Shown here in pieces: positions 13,345 through 14,050 of a DNA stretch of 14,050 nt. The position numbers and the translations under genes were made by a program. Source of the stretch: Phycisphaerae bacterium (lineage in GTDB: Bacteria; Planctomycetota; Phycisphaerae; Phycisphaerales; SM1A02); the NCBI GenBank assembly GCA_018663565.1, contig JABJQE010000254.1, forward strand, positions 1 through 14,050, given 5' to 3'. Under the pieces are notes generated by a model that saw only the letters and a program-made list of their open reading frames with translations, was not told the DNA's origin and made no database searches. Within the stretch, counting starts at the first letter, position 1; each line of letters begins with the position of its first letter.

Positions 13345-14050
13345 ATGACCGACCAAACTATCCAACTTGATATCGATGAAATAAGCTGCGCAAGTTGTGT
13401 AGAGACGGCCCGCCAAGCCTTGCTCGCGAGCCCGGATGTTTCGGACGCAAGTATCAGCGTTCAAACAGGCCGGGCCATCATTCATGGCACGATTGACCCC
13501 ACTGAAGCGGCACGACTTGTGACCGCCTCTGGATATCCAGCGAAGCCAGTCGGGCCAGACCCCACGTCAGCTGCTGAACTCCATGATCACATGGAGCATC
13601 TCGCTGCCAAGAAGGAGCGGCAATGGAGGGGACGAGCCATTGTCGGCCTGGGAATCTGGATTCCGATGGCCGTGGTGCACTGGGGCGGCGAGCCTCTCGG
13701 CATCGCTGATCTCTGGTGGATGCACTGGGCGCTCGGAATCGCCGCAACCGCGGTCATGGCCATTGTTGGGCCTGGCTTCTTTCTGTCTGCGTGGACCGCG
13801 CTCAAGCACGGTGGCACCAATATGGACACGCTGATCAGCATCGGGGCGTGCACGGCATGGGGGTATTCAGTGGTGCTCTTTGTACTACAGCACATGGGCT
13901 ACGACCACGGACAGCCAAGCTACTTCACGGAAGCCGCGGCCCTGCTTGGTCTCATCAGCCTCGGCCACTGGATGGAAGCCCGATCGTCGGCCAAGGCAGG
14001 CTCGGCTATTCGCGATCTACTTGAACTCCAACCCGATACCGCAGAACAAA
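13345..14050 (+). CDS. Heavy-metal (copper-type) P1B ATPase, N-terminal part (partial)
   Basis: The gene runs off the right edge; 235 codons are visible. Residues 1-70 form a heavy-metal-associated domain with the CxxC metal site C15-A-S-C18 (ISCASCVETARQAL). A His-containing linker (ELHDHMEHLAAKKERQ) follows. Then come membrane helices with WWMHWALGIA, GGTNMDTLISIGACTAWGYS and the segment ending LGLISLGHWMEARSSAKAGS. The last leads into IRDLLELQPDTAEQ, as in copper and related heavy-metal exporters. The CPC-type ion motif and phosphorylation DKTGT lie beyond the window, so the ion cannot be fixed; copper is the best guess from the single Cys-type N-terminal domain and the GGTNMDTL helix. It is divergent from the small gene upstream of secA, with only 30 nt between the start codons. 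No clear ribosome binding site is visible. Confidence 0.93.
   Translation, partial: MTDQTIQLDIDEISCASCVETARQALLASPDVSDASISVQTGRAIIHGTIDPTEAARLVTASGYPAKPVGPDPTSAAELHDHMEHLAAKKERQWRGRAIVGLGIWIPMAVVHWGGEPLGIADLWWMHWALGIAATAVMAIVGPGFFLSAWTALKHGGTNMDTLISIGACTAWGYSVVLFVLQHMGYDHGQPSYFTEAAALLGLISLGHWMEARSSAKAGSAIRDLLELQPDTAEQ

Noticed and set aside
1..14050. tRNA, rRNA, CRISPR array, insertion sequence or attachment site
   Set aside because: No tRNA-like cloverleaf, repeat-spacer pattern, transposase or long terminal repeat was seen in the few short intergenic stretches.

Overview
The window (about 57% GC by eye, densely coding on both strands) looks like a chromosomal segment of a planctomycete, most likely Phycisphaerae-like. 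Reasons: a very long SecA (1374 residues) with several insertions, a cysteine-less FmdB-type protein, an Ala/Glu-rich tail on ribosomal protein S2, and a decayed stretch resembling the C-terminal 'DLLxLLxxWGPC' signature that I recall from secreted Phycisphaerae proteins. The lineage is an inference from protein character only; there is no rRNA in the window.

Layout. 1-191 (-): 5' end of uvrC. 192-592 (+): structured leader and a small Cys/Ala/Lys-rich lipoprotein gene, closed by a perfect 15-bp hairpin. 700-2016 (+): pyrC (dihydroorotase), possibly leaderless. 2017-3929 (+): GC-rich leader, rpsB, tsf and an intrinsic terminator. 3930-4084: short intergenic stretch with a frameshifted gene remnant. 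4085-6898 (-): tight three-gene unit of a TIM-barrel sugar isomerase-like protein, a gamma-glutamyltransferase lipoprotein (ATGA overlap) and a Cys-less FmdB-type protein. 7059-8794 (+): hotdog-fold (DUF4442-like) protein and a polytopic membrane protein. 8813-13314 (-): secA preceded by a small membrane-anchored or secreted protein gene. 13345-14050 (+): 5' part of a heavy-metal P1B-type ATPase gene, running off the window.

The housekeeping genes cover DNA repair (uvrC), pyrimidine synthesis (pyrC), translation (rpsB-tsf) and protein export (secA). The two items most worth following are (1) the helical wing region of SecA, which seems to contain four diverged copies of a Trp-centred helical unit, and (2) the 97-codon gene directly upstream of secA. 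Its product has an N-terminal hydrophobic segment and a basic, Pro/Gly/Arg-rich C-terminus ending in a PPP motif. This is the arrangement of a SecM-type secretion monitor, though no canonical arrest motif is present and the idea is unproven. No mobile element, CRISPR array, tRNA or rRNA was seen.
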